Assembly (NCBI GenBank): GCA_965243615.1 | Contig: CBDEVO010000003.1 | Span: 3,100,001-3,164,000 of the forward strand | Source: JAJEEA01 sp965243615 | GTDB taxonomy: Bacteria; Acidobacteriota; Vicinamibacteria; Vicinamibacterales; UBA8438 | Reading direction: 5' to 3' | Length of the DNA stretch: 64,000 bases | Part shown: in pieces, positions 33,903-43,523 of the stretch | How the letters are laid out: each line of letters begins with the position of its first letter | Numbering within the stretch: position 1 is the stretch's first letter | Made by a program: the position numbers and the translations under genes | Notes under the pieces: generated by a model | Databases searched by the model: none | What the model was told of the DNA's origin: nothing | The model's input: only the letters and a program-made list of their open reading frames with translations

Positions 33903-34638
33903 ACTGCTCGCTGCGGGTCACGACGCCCGACAGCTTCGCCATCACCTCCAGCGCCGCCGGGGCGCCGAGGGCGCGGGCCAGCGGCGACCCCTGGTCGAGG
34001 GCGGCGAAGTTCTCGACGTGGAAGACGTGGACGTATCCGCCCTCGCCCCCGAACGTGAGGGCGCCGGTGGTGTGGTGCATCTCGGCCTCGTCGAAGTGGG
34101 GGAGGACGTCGTCGGCCATCACCTGCAGGTACTCCTGCTCGCGGCCGGGGGCGATGGAGACGATCTGCACGAGCATCAGGGCCGGCGCCTCGCCCTCCGG
34201 GAGGGGGTTGTCGAGGGGCGGCGCCGTCCGCACCGCGTAGGTGGCGCGGCTCGTGATGACGTTCCGGATGCGGTTGACGGCGGCGGCGCGGGCGGGGTCG
34301 TCGTCGCCGGGGCGGTCGAGTCCCGCGAAGTTGGCTAGCGGCGTGGTGATGACGAACCGGTAGGTGTCGCCGAAGACGGCGGTCCGTCCCACGCTGCGCC
34401 ACGGCACGCCCGCCTCCTCGTCGAGGGCCGAGATCTCCCGTTGCGCGGCGAGGAACTCGTCGACCCGGGCGGGGTCGACGTGGACGATGGTCATCTCGAG
34501 CCAGGGCGCAGGGTCCTGGGCCCATGCCGGCGCCGCGAGCAGCGTCAACCCCAGCACGAGGAGCATTCGCAGTGTCCTGGCGCTCGCGCGGCGGTTCCTG
34601 TGCTTCTCCGCTTCGTCGGCGCAGCGTGGCGTTGACAT
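33838..34638 (-). CDS. Exported protein with two alpha-beta dimeric-barrel repeats, function unknown
   Basis: 266 residues from ATG 34638; ATGs at 34647 and 34566 are alternatives. A signal peptide is clear (TLRMLLVLGLTLLAAPAWAQ). Two related halves follow: WLEMTIVHVDPARVDEFLAA ending TYRFVITTPLANFAGLD, and ALMLVQIVSIAPGREQEYLQ ending YVHVFHVENFAALDQG. Each has a beta-alpha-beta-beta layout like NIPSNAP or ABM barrels, so the protein is probably an internal duplication forming one barrel. No catalytic residues can be proposed. Its 3' end is tandemly duplicated just downstream. Confidence 0.65.
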   Translation of the reverse strand: MSTPRCADEAEKHRNRRASARTLRMLLVLGLTLLAAPAWAQDPAPWLEMTIVHVDPARVDEFLAAQREISALDEEAGVPWRSVGRTAVFGDTYRFVITTPLANFAGLDRPGDDDPARAAAVNRIRNVITSRATYAVRTAPPLDNPLPEGEAPALMLVQIVSIAPGREQEYLQVMADDVLPHFDEAEMHHTTGALTFGGEGGYVHVFHVENFAALDQGSPLARALGAPAALEVMAKLSGVVTRSEQWLVRYLPDVSFRPEQEAEDRP

Positions 34639-34844
34639 CATCGACATGGGTGAGTGGCCCGACTGGGTGACGCCGGCGATGGGTGCTCGGGCGGCGCTGT
34701 GGATCGTTCGCGAAGTCGCGCACCGGGAGACGACCGGCGCACCTTGAAGGCCGCATCCTCGGTTGCGGGACCGAACGGCTGGATCTCCCAAGATGAAGTC
34801 GCGCGGCTGCTCCCCTGGGTTGAGGACCGCCGGCAACTTCCGCA

Positions 34845-36719
34845 TCAGCACGTCACGCAGTTGTCGTTGTTCTTCGAGCCGAGGCTCTCGAGCAGGGCCA
34901 CCGTCCGGGGGATCGGCGACACGCGCTGCACCGGGCCGTTGGCCATGTCCGCGGTGGTCTGGCCGCGGCGACTCACCGCGGTGACGTCGCCGCCCCGGTC
35001 GACCAAGTAGAGGATGAGCTCGTCGTCCCCGCGCGCGGCGGCGTGGTGGATGGCGTTGTAGCCGTTGTGGTCGCGCTGGTTCACGTCGGCGCCCAGCTCC
35101 ACGAGGTAGCGGACGGTGTCGAGCCAGGCGTCGGGCGCGTGGCGGTGGGCGTTGCCGGCGAAACCCTCGCCGTAGCCCACGCCGGACGCGGCGTGAATCG
35201 GGTACACCCCCGGGTCGCCCTCTTTGTACGGGGGCAGGCCCGACGGGTCGGGACCCATTCTCGTCAGGTCGGTCGCCACCCACAGCCCGGGGGCGGCCGG
35301 CAGCACCGCCGGCACGTCCTGGTCCTCGTCGTTCTCCGCGGTGGTGCCTCCGCGCGCTCGCCGGAACGGGGGGGCCAGGGTGGGGATGTCCGGGTTCGCG
35401 CCGTGCTCGACGAGCAGGCGCATGGCCGGCACGTCGGTCGCATAGGCGGCGCGCCAGAACGCGGTCGAGCCCTGCGTGTCCACGAGGCCGCAGTTCCGGT
35501 TGCCGCAGCCGCTGTAGACCATGTACCAGGGGTGGCGGGTCAGCCGGGCGTTGGGATCGGCGCCGGCCTCGAGCAGCGCCGCCATCACGTCGAGATAGGT
35601 CGCCTGCTGCAGGCCGTGCTGCTGGGGCTGGGGATACCGGGTCCTCGGCTGCCACTCGGCGTTCACCGTCGCCCACAGCGGCGTCACCCCGTTGAGGCCG
35701 GACGCGAGGCTGGGGTCGGCGCCGCGGTCGACGAGCATCAGGGCCAGGTCGAAATGCGCGTTGATGGCGGCCATCAGCAACGGGCTCGTGCCGTCGCCGT
35801 CTCCGGCCTGGTCGACGTCGGCGCCGCCGTCGAGCAGGGCCATCGCCGCCCCGACGTGTCCCTGCCGCACCGCGTGGAGCAGGGCCGTCAGCCCGCCCTT
35901 GGTCTCGATGGACGGAGGCCGCGCGTTCGGGTTCTCCTCGGCCGGCGGCACCTCGCCGGACAGGTAGCGGGCGCGCCCGGCGAGCACCGCGGCCTGGATC
36001 TGGCTCGGCGTCGCCCGCGCTTCTCCCGCCTCGAACGCCTCCATCACCGCGCGCTGGCGTCGCCTCGCCTCGCCGGCGAGCCGGCCGTCGGCGACGAGAT
36101 CGACGGTCTTCGAGGCGATGGCGGGGTCGGCTCCACCGTCGAGGAGGACGCGGATGGCCTCGTCGCGGTCCCGCGCCGCCGCGAAGATCAGCGGCGTCTG
36201 TCCCCATGCGCTCTCCCGGGCGTCGGCGTCGGCGCCGTGGTCGAGCAGGGCCGCCACCGCGGCCGCGCTTCCCGCCGCGGCCGCGAGGTGCAGCGGTGTC
36301 ACCCCCGAGGTGCTGGTGATCGCCGACACGTCGGCACCCGCCTCGACCAGCCGTTCGATGACCGCGGCGTGGCCCCCGGTGCTCGCCACGTGCAGCGGCG
36401 TATAGTGCCCGATGCGGGTCACCGCGTCGACGGCGGCGCCGGCCTGGGCGAGGGCCTCGACCATCTCCGCGTCGCCCCGCTCCGCCGCCCAGTGCAGCGC
36501 CGACATGCCGTCCCCGTGGGCGGCGTTCACGTCCGCCCCGCCCTGGAGCAGCGCGCGGACCGCGTGCAGGTCTCCGATGCGCGCCGCGTCGGCGACCGGC
36601 GCGTCTCCCGGCGCGGCCGCGAGCCCGCCGACGGCGGCCATCCCGACGGTCGCCGCGACGGCGAAGAACGCTCCGGCGACGGCCTTCGCGACACGACCCT
36701 TCGTGCGTGACACATGCAC
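34845..36719 (-). CDS. Exported ankyrin-repeat protein
   Basis: 624 residues. After a signal-like N-terminus (VAGAFFAVAATVGMAAVGGL) there are about ten ankyrin units, for example ADVNAAHGDGMSALHWAAER, GHYTPLHVASTGGHAAVIER, SGVTPLHLAAAAGSAAAVAA and NGYNAIHHAAARGDDELILY. The start is GTG 36719, with GGGAGGG seven bases upstream; no in-frame ATG exists there. A long loop with a CGNRNCGL cysteine pair and a final CVTC suggests disulfides, consistent with export. Secreted ankyrin proteins next to DUF1552/DUF1592 genes are common in this phylum; role unknown, likely protein-protein binding. Confidence 0.85.
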   Translation of the reverse strand: MHVSRTKGRVAKAVAGAFFAVAATVGMAAVGGLAAAPGDAPVADAARIGDLHAVRALLQGGADVNAAHGDGMSALHWAAERGDAEMVEALAQAGAAVDAVTRIGHYTPLHVASTGGHAAVIERLVEAGADVSAITSTSGVTPLHLAAAAGSAAAVAALLDHGADADARESAWGQTPLIFAAARDRDEAIRVLLDGGADPAIASKTVDLVADGRLAGEARRRQRAVMEAFEAGEARATPSQIQAAVLAGRARYLSGEVPPAEENPNARPPSIETKGGLTALLHAVRQGHVGAAMALLDGGADVDQAGDGDGTSPLLMAAINAHFDLALMLVDRGADPSLASGLNGVTPLWATVNAEWQPRTRYPQPQQHGLQQATYLDVMAALLEAGADPNARLTRHPWYMVYSGCGNRNCGLVDTQGSTAFWRAAYATDVPAMRLLVEHGANPDIPTLAPPFRRARGGTTAENDEDQDVPAVLPAAPGLWVATDLTRMGPDPSGLPPYKEGDPGVYPIHAASGVGYGEGFAGNAHRHAPDAWLDTVRYLVELGADVNQRDHNGYNAIHHAAARGDDELILYLVDRGGDVTAVSRRGQTTADMANGPVQRVSPIPRTVALLESLGSKNNDNCVTC

Positions 36720-36921
36720 CGCGTTACCCTCCCGCTTCCGTGAAGTCGGATTCGTCGGCCGGACGCGACATCGCGGCGACGGTCTGCCCAGCGCAACCGT
36801 CGAGTTGCTCGGGCGCAACGCCGCTTCTTCGCGGTCTGCGCGTCCCACCCCGTGGCGCGCGCGTCCGACGCCGGCAGGGCGACTGCCGCCGCCGCCCTGA
36901 ACGCGTGGCGCGTTCGGCGCG

Positions 36922-38349
36922 CTATCCTCCCGTCTCGGTGGTCTCCGGCGCCATCGGCCCCGACAGCGCGAACGTCCCGTTGCTGTCGCCGAAGTGGTCC
37001 ATCTCGAGCCCCAGCGACTGCATCAGCGTCAGCATCGCGTTCGCCATGGGGGTCCCGTCGGCCGCCTTCAGGTGCAGGTTGCCGCGGAGATGGCCGTTGG
37101 CGTGGCCGAGCAGCGCCAGCGGGCACCGCCGGTGGTTGTGGATGTTGGCGTCGGCCATCGGCGAGCCCCAGATGACGGCGGTCTTCTCGAGGAGCGACGC
37201 GTCCCCTTCCATCGCCTGCTGCATCTTCTCCAGGAAGTACGGGAGCTGCCCCACGCGATACTGGCAGATCGTGTTGAAGTCCATGATCCGCCCCTCGTTG
37301 TTCCCGTGGTGCGACGCGGGGTGGAACGGCCGGTTGCTGCCGCTCTCCGGGAAAACCCGGTTCTGGGCGTCGCGGCCCGTCTTGAACGAGATCACCCGCG
37401 TCATGTCCGTCTCCATCGCCAGCACCTGGAGATCGAACAGCAGCTGCATGTGCTCCGTGAACGAGTCGGGCACCCCGGGGGGGGCGTCGGGCAGCTCGCG
37501 CGGGTCGGCCGAGCCGTCGTTGCGGCCCTCCACCATCTGGATGCGGCGCTCGACCTCGCGGACGTCGTCGAGGTAGCGGTCCATGCGGCGGCGGTCGGCG
37601 GCCCCGAGCTCGTGCCTCACCTCGGCCACGTCGTTCAGGATCCAGTCGAGGATGCTGCGCCGCGTCGCCCGCCGCTCGGCCCGTTCCTCGGGGCTGCCCC
37701 CGGCCCCGAACAGCATCTCGAAGGCGACGCGCGGGTCGCGAATCATCGGGAGCGGCTCGCTCGGCGACGACCAGCTGATCGAGTCGGTGTACGCGCACGA
37801 GTAGTTGTAGGTGCACCCGCCGGCCTGATCGAGGTTCTCGATGCAGAACTGCATCGACGGCATCGGCGTCGACTGCCCGAACCGCTGCGCGTAGAGCTGG
37901 TCGAGCGACGTGCCCACGAAGAGGTCCGACCCCTGGGTCTGCTTGGGGTGGGACTGGGTCAGGAACACCGCCGACGACCGGAAGTGGTCGCCGCCGATCT
38001 CCGGCGGGCTGAACGCCTCGGCCATCCGCACGTCGGTGTTGCTGACGATGGTCAGGTAGTCGCGGAACGGCTCGAGCGACTTGAGGGCGTTGTCGGGCAG
38101 CAGCTCGAAGTCGCGCCCCACCGTCGCCGGCGCGAACAGGTGCTGCGTCGCGCCCCATTCGTTGCAGCCGGGGAGCCCGTGCACCTCCTCGATGCACACG
38201 AGCCGGGTCACGTCGTTGACCGCGGCCAGGGCGGTCCGCCCGAAGCGCCCCGCCGGGGCCATCGCATCGAGGAACGGCAGCGCCACGGTGGCGCCCATGC
38301 CGCGCAGGAACGTCCGCCGGGGCAGGTGCTTTCCGGTGATGAACGCCAT
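36922..38349 (-). CDS. DUF1552 domain protein with Tat signal
   Basis: 475 residues. KHLPRRTFLRGMGATVALPF is a twin-arginine signal. The rest matches DUF1552: TRLVCIEEVHGLPGCNEWGA, PDNALKSLEPFRDYLTIVSN, GGDHFRSSAVFLTQSHPKQT, PSMQFCIENLDQAGGCTYNY and FHPASHHGNNEGRIMDFNTI. It is the partner of the DUF1592 cytochrome-like protein encoded just upstream (118-base gap, same strand), the second such pair in the window. Probably exported and folded before export. The biochemical role is undefined. Confidence 0.92.
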   Translation of the reverse strand: MAFITGKHLPRRTFLRGMGATVALPFLDAMAPAGRFGRTALAAVNDVTRLVCIEEVHGLPGCNEWGATQHLFAPATVGRDFELLPDNALKSLEPFRDYLTIVSNTDVRMAEAFSPPEIGGDHFRSSAVFLTQSHPKQTQGSDLFVGTSLDQLYAQRFGQSTPMPSMQFCIENLDQAGGCTYNYSCAYTDSISWSSPSEPLPMIRDPRVAFEMLFGAGGSPEERAERRATRRSILDWILNDVAEVRHELGAADRRRMDRYLDDVREVERRIQMVEGRNDGSADPRELPDAPPGVPDSFTEHMQLLFDLQVLAMETDMTRVISFKTGRDAQNRVFPESGSNRPFHPASHHGNNEGRIMDFNTICQYRVGQLPYFLEKMQQAMEGDASLLEKTAVIWGSPMADANIHNHRRCPLALLGHANGHLRGNLHLKAADGTPMANAMLTLMQSLGLEMDHFGDSNGTFALSGPMAPETTETGG

Positions 38350-38451
38350 GAGGTCTCCTCTACGTCTACGTCGGCCGAGCCCGGCCCGCGGGCCGGGTCC
38401 TCGCCCGGAAGTCGTCGTCTGCGGTTCCGATTTTCGCCCAACCGCCCCGGC

Positions 38452-38485
38452 CAGGACGCACCGCCGCTATGGCGCGGACTCCCGG
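38452..38485. repeat. Diverged third copy of the 36-bp palindromic element
   Basis: CAGGACGCACCGCCGCTATG followed by GCGCGGACTCCCGG; the right half matches copy 2 at 16 of 20 positions, and the left arm is two bases shorter. As with copy 2 it overlaps the stop codon of a minus-strand gene (stop at 38467-38469) and supplies the same RESAP-like ending. Confidence 0.4.
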
Positions 38486-40833
38486 GGTTCCCGACTACGC
38501 TGAAACGCGTCGCTGCCGACCACCCCGACGACGAACGAGGCCATCCGGTAGTCGTTGGCCTCGGCCGCGCGCGTGATGGCGCGGACCGTCGCCTGATCGA
38601 AGTGCTCGACCCGCCGGCCGATCGCGAACGCCAGCAGGTTCTCGGTGAAGGTGCGCACCAGCGGAATCGGCCGCGCCATCAGGGCGTCGACGAGCTCGCG
38701 CGGGGTCGACACCGGGGTGCCGTCGTAGTAGTCGCCGCGGGTGTCGAGAGGGACGCCGTGCTCGCGCACCCGCCACTTCGCGGTGACGTCGAAGTTGTCG
38801 AGGGCGAGCCCGATGGGGTCGATCAGCCGGTGACACGAGCTGCACGCGGGGTTCGACCGGTGCTGCTCCATCCGCTCGCGGGTCGTCAGCCGCCGGCCGT
38901 CCCGGATCTCGTCGGTCTCTTCGAGGGCCGGAATGTCGGGCGGGGGCGGGGGCGGCGGGGTGCCGAGCAGCACCTCCATGACCCATTTGCCGCGCAGCAC
39001 CGGCGACGTGCGATTCGCCAGCGACGTCAGCACGAGGATGCTGCCGTGCCCGAGCACGCCGCGGCGGGTCTCGTCCGGATAGGCCACCCGCCGGAACTGG
39101 TGCCCCGCCACTCCCGGAATGCCGTAGTGCCGCGCAAGCCGCTCGTCGACGAACGTGTAGTCGGCCCGGTAGAGGTCGAGCAGGCTGCGGTTCTCCTGTA
39201 CGAGGTTCGCGAAGAACAGCTCTGTTTCCCGCCGCATCGCGCGGGCGAGGTTTTCGTCGTAGTTCGGGAAGAAGTTGGGGTCCGGACGGACCTTGTCCAT
39301 GTCCTGCAGGCGGAACCACTGCGCCGCGAAGCGGGTGCCGAGCGCCTCGGCGCGGGGGTCGGCGAGCATCCGCAGGGCCTGCCGCTCGAGCTCCTCCGGG
39401 GTGAGGCGGCCCGCCTCGGCCAGCGACCGCAGCTCCTCGTCGGGCGGCGTGCCCCACACGAAGAAGGACAGGCGCGAGGCGAGGGCGGCGTCGCTCAGGC
39501 GGTACCCCCGCCGCGGCGCGTCGACCGGCGCCCGCTCCAGCCGCAGCACGAAGTGCGGGCTCGCCAGCATCGCCTCGAGGGCGGTCCGCACGCCGATCTC
39601 GAAGCCGCCGGCCGCCGCCCCCTCGTCGAAGAACGACAGCAGGCCGTCGACGTCGCGCGGGGTCAGGGCCCGCCGGTACGCCTCGCGGCCGAGGCGCTCG
39701 ACGATGCGCCGCGCGCAGGGCCGGGCCTCGTCCGGGGCGGTGGGACGACACGTGAAGATGCGCTGCCGGCTCGGCGTCTCGGAGAGGCCGGTGACCCCGT
39801 GGGGCCCGGTGACGATGAGGTCGCGCACGTGGGGCAGGGTGGTGACGCCCGCGCCGCCCGAGCCGCCGCCCGCGAACGACCAGTCGTGGGGGCGTATCAG
39901 GTCCTCGTAGGGGCCGTCTGACCGGCGGACGAACGCCGCCGCTACCCGGTGGGGCCCCGCCCGCACGGAGACCGGCGGGGTCTGGGTGGTCACGCCGCCC
40001 CGGCCGTCGGCGTCGACGCGCCGATCGGTGTTGTAGTGCAGCAGGGCCACCCGCTCGCCGTCGATCGAGACGTCGATGTCCTCGATCCGCGTGTTCGCCC
40101 CCGAGGTGAACGTCAACCCGAAGACGTACTCGGCGTCGGCGGGGAACACGTGGTCGACGACGATGCCGCCCCGGGTGCCGTAGGGCGCGCCCTCGACGTG
40201 GTCCCAGGGATGCTGCGACACGTACTCGGAGTTCGAGTAGGTGTGGTCGACGGCGCGGCGCCCGGGCTCGCCGACCGCGAGCCGGGCGATGGCGCTGGCC
40301 GCGTTCAGGTACGCCTCGAGCAGCGTCGGCGACAGCGTCTGCGCGTCGGCGATGTTGTCGAAGTTGGCGCTCAGTTGGTCGAGGGGCAGCCAGTCGCCGG
40401 CGTCGACCTCGAGCCCCAGCAGGTCGCGGACGGCCCGGGCGTACTCGGCCCGGTTGAGGCGCTGGAAGGGCCGGCCGCCGGGATCGGGGGCGATGCCCGA
40501 GGCCTCGTCGAGCTGGTCCTCGAGGGTCTCGACGAGGGCGCGGAGGTCGGCGTCGGCGGGCCGGCGCGGTCCCGGCGGCGGCATCATGCCCGCCCGCAGC
40601 TTGCGGACCATCGCCTCGGCGACGTCGGGGTGGTCCGCCGCCGCCGTCGGGTCGAAGCGCTCGAGCGACAGGTTGCCGCGCAGCGTCCGGTCGTTGTGAC
40701 AGGTGACGCAGGTGCCGCGCACCACGCGCTCGGGGGCGCCGCCCGACGCGGTCTGGGCGGATGCGGATTCCGACGCGCCGCCGGCGAAGAGGACGCACAA
40801 GCCGGCGGTGAGGGCGGTGACTCGTGTCTGCAT
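38467..40833 (-). CDS. DUF1592-family cytochrome protein (DUF1587/1592/1588/1585 domains)
   Basis: 788 residues. A signal peptide (LTAGLCVLFAGGASESASAQ) precedes a haem motif CVTCH near residue 42. DUF1587 follows (FQRLNRAEYARAVRDLLGLE), then the carbohydrate-binding-like CBM-type insert (PADAEYVFGLTFTSGANTRI), DUF1595/1592 (RALTPRDVDGLLSFFDEGAA, YRLSDAALASRLSFFVWGTP), DUF1588 (RRGVLGHGSILVLTSLANRT, ACSSCHRLIDPIGLALDNFD) and DUF1585 (FTENLLAFAIGRRVEHFD). The second CSSCH may bind another haem. Transcribed with the DUF1552 gene downstream. Start ATG 40833. Confidence 0.92.
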   Translation of the reverse strand: MQTRVTALTAGLCVLFAGGASESASAQTASGGAPERVVRGTCVTCHNDRTLRGNLSLERFDPTAAADHPDVAEAMVRKLRAGMMPPPGPRRPADADLRALVETLEDQLDEASGIAPDPGGRPFQRLNRAEYARAVRDLLGLEVDAGDWLPLDQLSANFDNIADAQTLSPTLLEAYLNAASAIARLAVGEPGRRAVDHTYSNSEYVSQHPWDHVEGAPYGTRGGIVVDHVFPADAEYVFGLTFTSGANTRIEDIDVSIDGERVALLHYNTDRRVDADGRGGVTTQTPPVSVRAGPHRVAAAFVRRSDGPYEDLIRPHDWSFAGGGSGGAGVTTLPHVRDLIVTGPHGVTGLSETPSRQRIFTCRPTAPDEARPCARRIVERLGREAYRRALTPRDVDGLLSFFDEGAAAGGFEIGVRTALEAMLASPHFVLRLERAPVDAPRRGYRLSDAALASRLSFFVWGTPPDEELRSLAEAGRLTPEELERQALRMLADPRAEALGTRFAAQWFRLQDMDKVRPDPNFFPNYDENLARAMRRETELFFANLVQENRSLLDLYRADYTFVDERLARHYGIPGVAGHQFRRVAYPDETRRGVLGHGSILVLTSLANRTSPVLRGKWVMEVLLGTPPPPPPPDIPALEETDEIRDGRRLTTRERMEQHRSNPACSSCHRLIDPIGLALDNFDVTAKWRVREHGVPLDTRGDYYDGTPVSTPRELVDALMARPIPLVRTFTENLLAFAIGRRVEHFDQATVRAITRAAEANDYRMASFVVGVVGSDAFQRSREPRESAP

Positions 40834-41037
40834 CTATGAGAATGGACGCCAACAGTCTAGCCGTGTCCCCACCGCCGATTCAAGAGCGGCGTCGACTTCG
40901 ACGAGTGCTGCGGGCGCCGGCGGCGAGGGACCGGAACGCGCGCCGCTTCCCGGTCTGCAACCGGGGGCGCCCTGGGAGCATGCCGAACCTGGCCGTGTCC
41001 CGGCGTGCGGAGAGCGCAAGGAAGGGCAGACCCGACG

Positions 41038-42156
41038 TCAGCTCCAGCCGTCGATCGAGTAGCGGGACACCGCGTCGTCGTCCAGGGTTATCCCGAGGCC
41101 GGGACCGGACGGCAGGGCCACGCCGCCGGGAACGACCTCGAGGGCGGTCGAGAACAGCCGGCCGAGGTTGAGGACCTTGAAGTCGGTGAAGTACTCCACC
41201 CACGCCGCGTTGGGGGTAGCCGCCACGAGGTGCACGTGCAGGTCGGCGAGCCAGTGGGGGGCGACGGCGAGGTCGTGGGCGGCGGCCAGCCCCGCGATGC
41301 GGCGCCACTCGGTGATGCCGCCGCAGACCCCGGCGTCGGGCTGGAGGATGTCGGCCGCTCCCCGGTCGACGAGCTGGAGGAAGTCCCAGCGCGTCGCGTG
41401 GATCTCACCGGTCGCGACCGGCGTCTCCACCGACTCGGCGACCCGCGCGTGCCCGTCGACGTCGTCGGGCATCAGGGGCTCCTCGATCCAGCCCGGATCC
41501 CATTCCTCCCACGCGCGCACCGCCCGGATCGCGCTCGCCGCGTCGCGCCACGCGTTGTTGGCGTCGAGGAAGAGCTCGACGTCGGGCCCGACGGCCTCCC
41601 GGGCGGCCGCAATCCTCGCCGCGTCCTCCGCCGTCGACACCCCGCCGACCTTGATCTTGACGGCGTCGAAGCCCATGTCCACGTAGCCGCGCACCTCGTC
41701 GGCGAGGTCGTCGGGGGTCTTGCCCTCGGCGTAATAGCCGCCGCTCGCGTAGGCCGGCGCCATCCCCGTGCGGTAGCCGCCGAGGTAGCGGTGCAGGGGG
41801 AGGCCTGCCTCGCGCGAGACGGCGTCCCACAGCGCCTGGTCGACGGCGCTGATGGCCCGCACCACCGCCCCCCGCCGGCCCTGGAGCAGGGCCTCGCGGT
41901 ACATCGCCTCCCAGATCGCCTCGACGCCGTGGGGGTCGCGCCCCACCGCAAGGTCGCGGAGCAGCTCGCGCACCGCGAGGGTCGCGAGCCGTCCCCCCCG
42001 CGTACCGCCGTAGCAGAAGCCGATGCCCTCGGCTCCGGTATCCGTCCGAACGCGCACCAGGGTGTAGTGGCGCTCGGACACCGCCCGGGTGGCGAACGCG
42101 ATGCCGCGCTCGAGCGGTACGACGCACGTGGTGGCCTCGACGGCGGTGACCTTCAC
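41038..42156 (-). CDS. Enolase-superfamily enzyme (mandelate racemase/muconate lactonizing-like)
   Basis: 372 residues. The TIM-barrel catalytic set is complete by eye: K167-x-K169 in AVKIKVGG, metal ligands D198 (FLDANNAW), E225/226 (WIEEP) and E251 (TGEIHATRWDF), and the D274/H301 dyad (LQPDAGVCGG, VAPHWLADLH) of mandelate racemase and sugar-acid dehydratases. The exact substrate is not decided. The GTG at 42156 is chosen because GGGGAG lies seven bases upstream; an in-frame TTG at 42174 would overlap that site. It follows the cyclase gene by 18 bases and is surely cotranscribed. Confidence 0.88.
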   Translation of the reverse strand: MKVTAVEATTCVVPLERGIAFATRAVSERHYTLVRVRTDTGAEGIGFCYGGTRGGRLATLAVRELLRDLAVGRDPHGVEAIWEAMYREALLQGRRGAVVRAISAVDQALWDAVSREAGLPLHRYLGGYRTGMAPAYASGGYYAEGKTPDDLADEVRGYVDMGFDAVKIKVGGVSTAEDAARIAAAREAVGPDVELFLDANNAWRDAASAIRAVRAWEEWDPGWIEEPLMPDDVDGHARVAESVETPVATGEIHATRWDFLQLVDRGAADILQPDAGVCGGITEWRRIAGLAAAHDLAVAPHWLADLHVHLVAATPNAAWVEYFTDFKVLNLGRLFSTALEVVPGGVALPSGPGLGITLDDDAVSRYSIDGWS

Positions 42157-42174
42157 GCGGGTTCTCCCCTTCAA

Positions 42175-43179
42175 CTAGAACATGGCGATGGGATTGACCG
42201 GCGACCCCGTGCCGTTGGGAATGCGCAGGGGGGCGATGGTCACCATGAACTCCCATCGGTTGCGCTCGGCCGCGGCCTCGGCCAGGGCCTGGAAGTCGGC
42301 CCGGTCGAGGAGCTGGATGCCGAGGATGGTCAGGGCGAAGTTGTGGAGGGCGGTGCGTGGCAGGTCGCCCTCGGGCTGGGGCACGTAGCCGGGCGTCTCC
42401 CAGCCCGCGATGGCCACGTCCCGCTCCTTCAGCCACGGGATGACGTTGTTGTCCAGGCCCGCCGCCTCGCGGCCGGTGTCGAAGGGGCCCAGGGCGTCCT
42501 GGCGGGCCCAGCGGCCCCAGCGGATGAGGAAGGCGTCGCCGGGGCCGACGCGTGTCCCGGTCCGCTCTTCCCACGCCTCGAGGTCCTCGACGGTGATGCG
42601 GGTCCCCGGCTCGAGCCACGGCACGCCCTTGAGCCGCGGGATGTCGTAGAGCACTCCGCGCGTCACGAGGCCGTCCTTCACGGCCATGATCGAGTTCTTC
42701 AGCGCGCCGTCCTCCATCGTGACGAGGCCGTCCACGTCGTAGCCGTTCCACATCTTGCCGTCGAAGAAGACGTGCGCGAAGGCGTCGAGGTGGGTGGTGC
42801 CGGGGCCGTGGATGCACGGATAGGCGATGGTGTCGCTGGCCCCGGTGCGGGTGGCGCGCGACATCGACCACTCGACCGGGCACGGCACGTCGGCCGAGCG
42901 GTAGTTCTGCGCGTCCGACGCCAGCGAGACGGTGTGGCCCTCGGTGACGAGGGCCGCCGCCTCGGCCCGCTTCGCGGGGGTGATGAGGTTGGCCATGCCC
43001 AGCTCGTCGTCGGGCCCGAAGCGGCCCCAGTTCGAGAGATCGGTCAGCCAGCGCTCGAACTGCTCGGCGCTCACGAGGGGGGGCAGGGTGTCCGGCTCCT
43101 GGGCGCGGGACCCGGTTGAGAGCATCGCCGCGCAGGCGGCGGCCCCCAGCGACAGCGACAGTCGGCGAGATGCGGTCAT
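42175..43179 (-). CDS. Exported cyclase-family (kynurenine formamidase-like) hydrolase
   Basis: 334 residues. A signal peptide (RRLSLSLGAAACAAMLSTGS, near RAQEP) leads into the PF04199 fold. The metal motif HxGTHxDxxxH appears as HGPGTTHLDAFAH, with NLITPAKRAEAAALV, GDAFLIRWGRWARQDALG and VIPWLKERDVAIAGWETPGY as further conserved blocks. The family hydrolyses amides or lactones. Its pairing with an enolase-superfamily enzyme suggests a small catabolic step on a sugar acid or aromatic lactone, but here the hydrolase is exported while the partner is not. AGGGAG eight bases upstream fixes ATG 43179. Confidence 0.88.
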   Translation of the reverse strand: MTASRRLSLSLGAAACAAMLSTGSRAQEPDTLPPLVSAEQFERWLTDLSNWGRFGPDDELGMANLITPAKRAEAAALVTEGHTVSLASDAQNYRSADVPCPVEWSMSRATRTGASDTIAYPCIHGPGTTHLDAFAHVFFDGKMWNGYDVDGLVTMEDGALKNSIMAVKDGLVTRGVLYDIPRLKGVPWLEPGTRITVEDLEAWEERTGTRVGPGDAFLIRWGRWARQDALGPFDTGREAAGLDNNVIPWLKERDVAIAGWETPGYVPQPEGDLPRTALHNFALTILGIQLLDRADFQALAEAAAERNRWEFMVTIAPLRIPNGTGSPVNPIAMF

Positions 43180-43307
43180 CGGTCGATCTCCCTCTGAATC
43201 GCGATGCGCCCCGCGGCAGCCGGGCACGGCGCTGCGCGTCGAGTCGAAACCGGGAAACGCGGCCATTATAGGGCCGCCGGGACGGCCGTGGACGCGGTTC
43301 GCCACGA

Positions 43308-43313
43308 TATAAT
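43308..43313 (+). promoter_or_regulatory. Perfect TATAAT box upstream of the mono-haem lipoprotein gene
   Basis: TATAAT matches the consensus exactly in GC-rich surroundings. No good -35 is seen at 16-18 bases. The start codon is about 210 bases downstream, so a long leader or another small transcript would follow. Confidence 0.35.
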
Positions 43314-43523
43314 CCCTGCCGTAGTCTGGAGAACGGTTGCGGATTCGCCCGTGGAGGCGGATGTTCGGTTCGGAGCGGCACTGCCCGGTCGGCCACTCGC
43401 CCGACCGCCGTACGCTTCACGGACCGGGAGCGAGCGCGACCCTGTGGTCGCGGTGCAACCCATGGTTGCGTTGGGAGCTTCGCCGCGCGAAGCTCCAGCG
43501 GCGGAGACGCCCGAGGAGACGAG

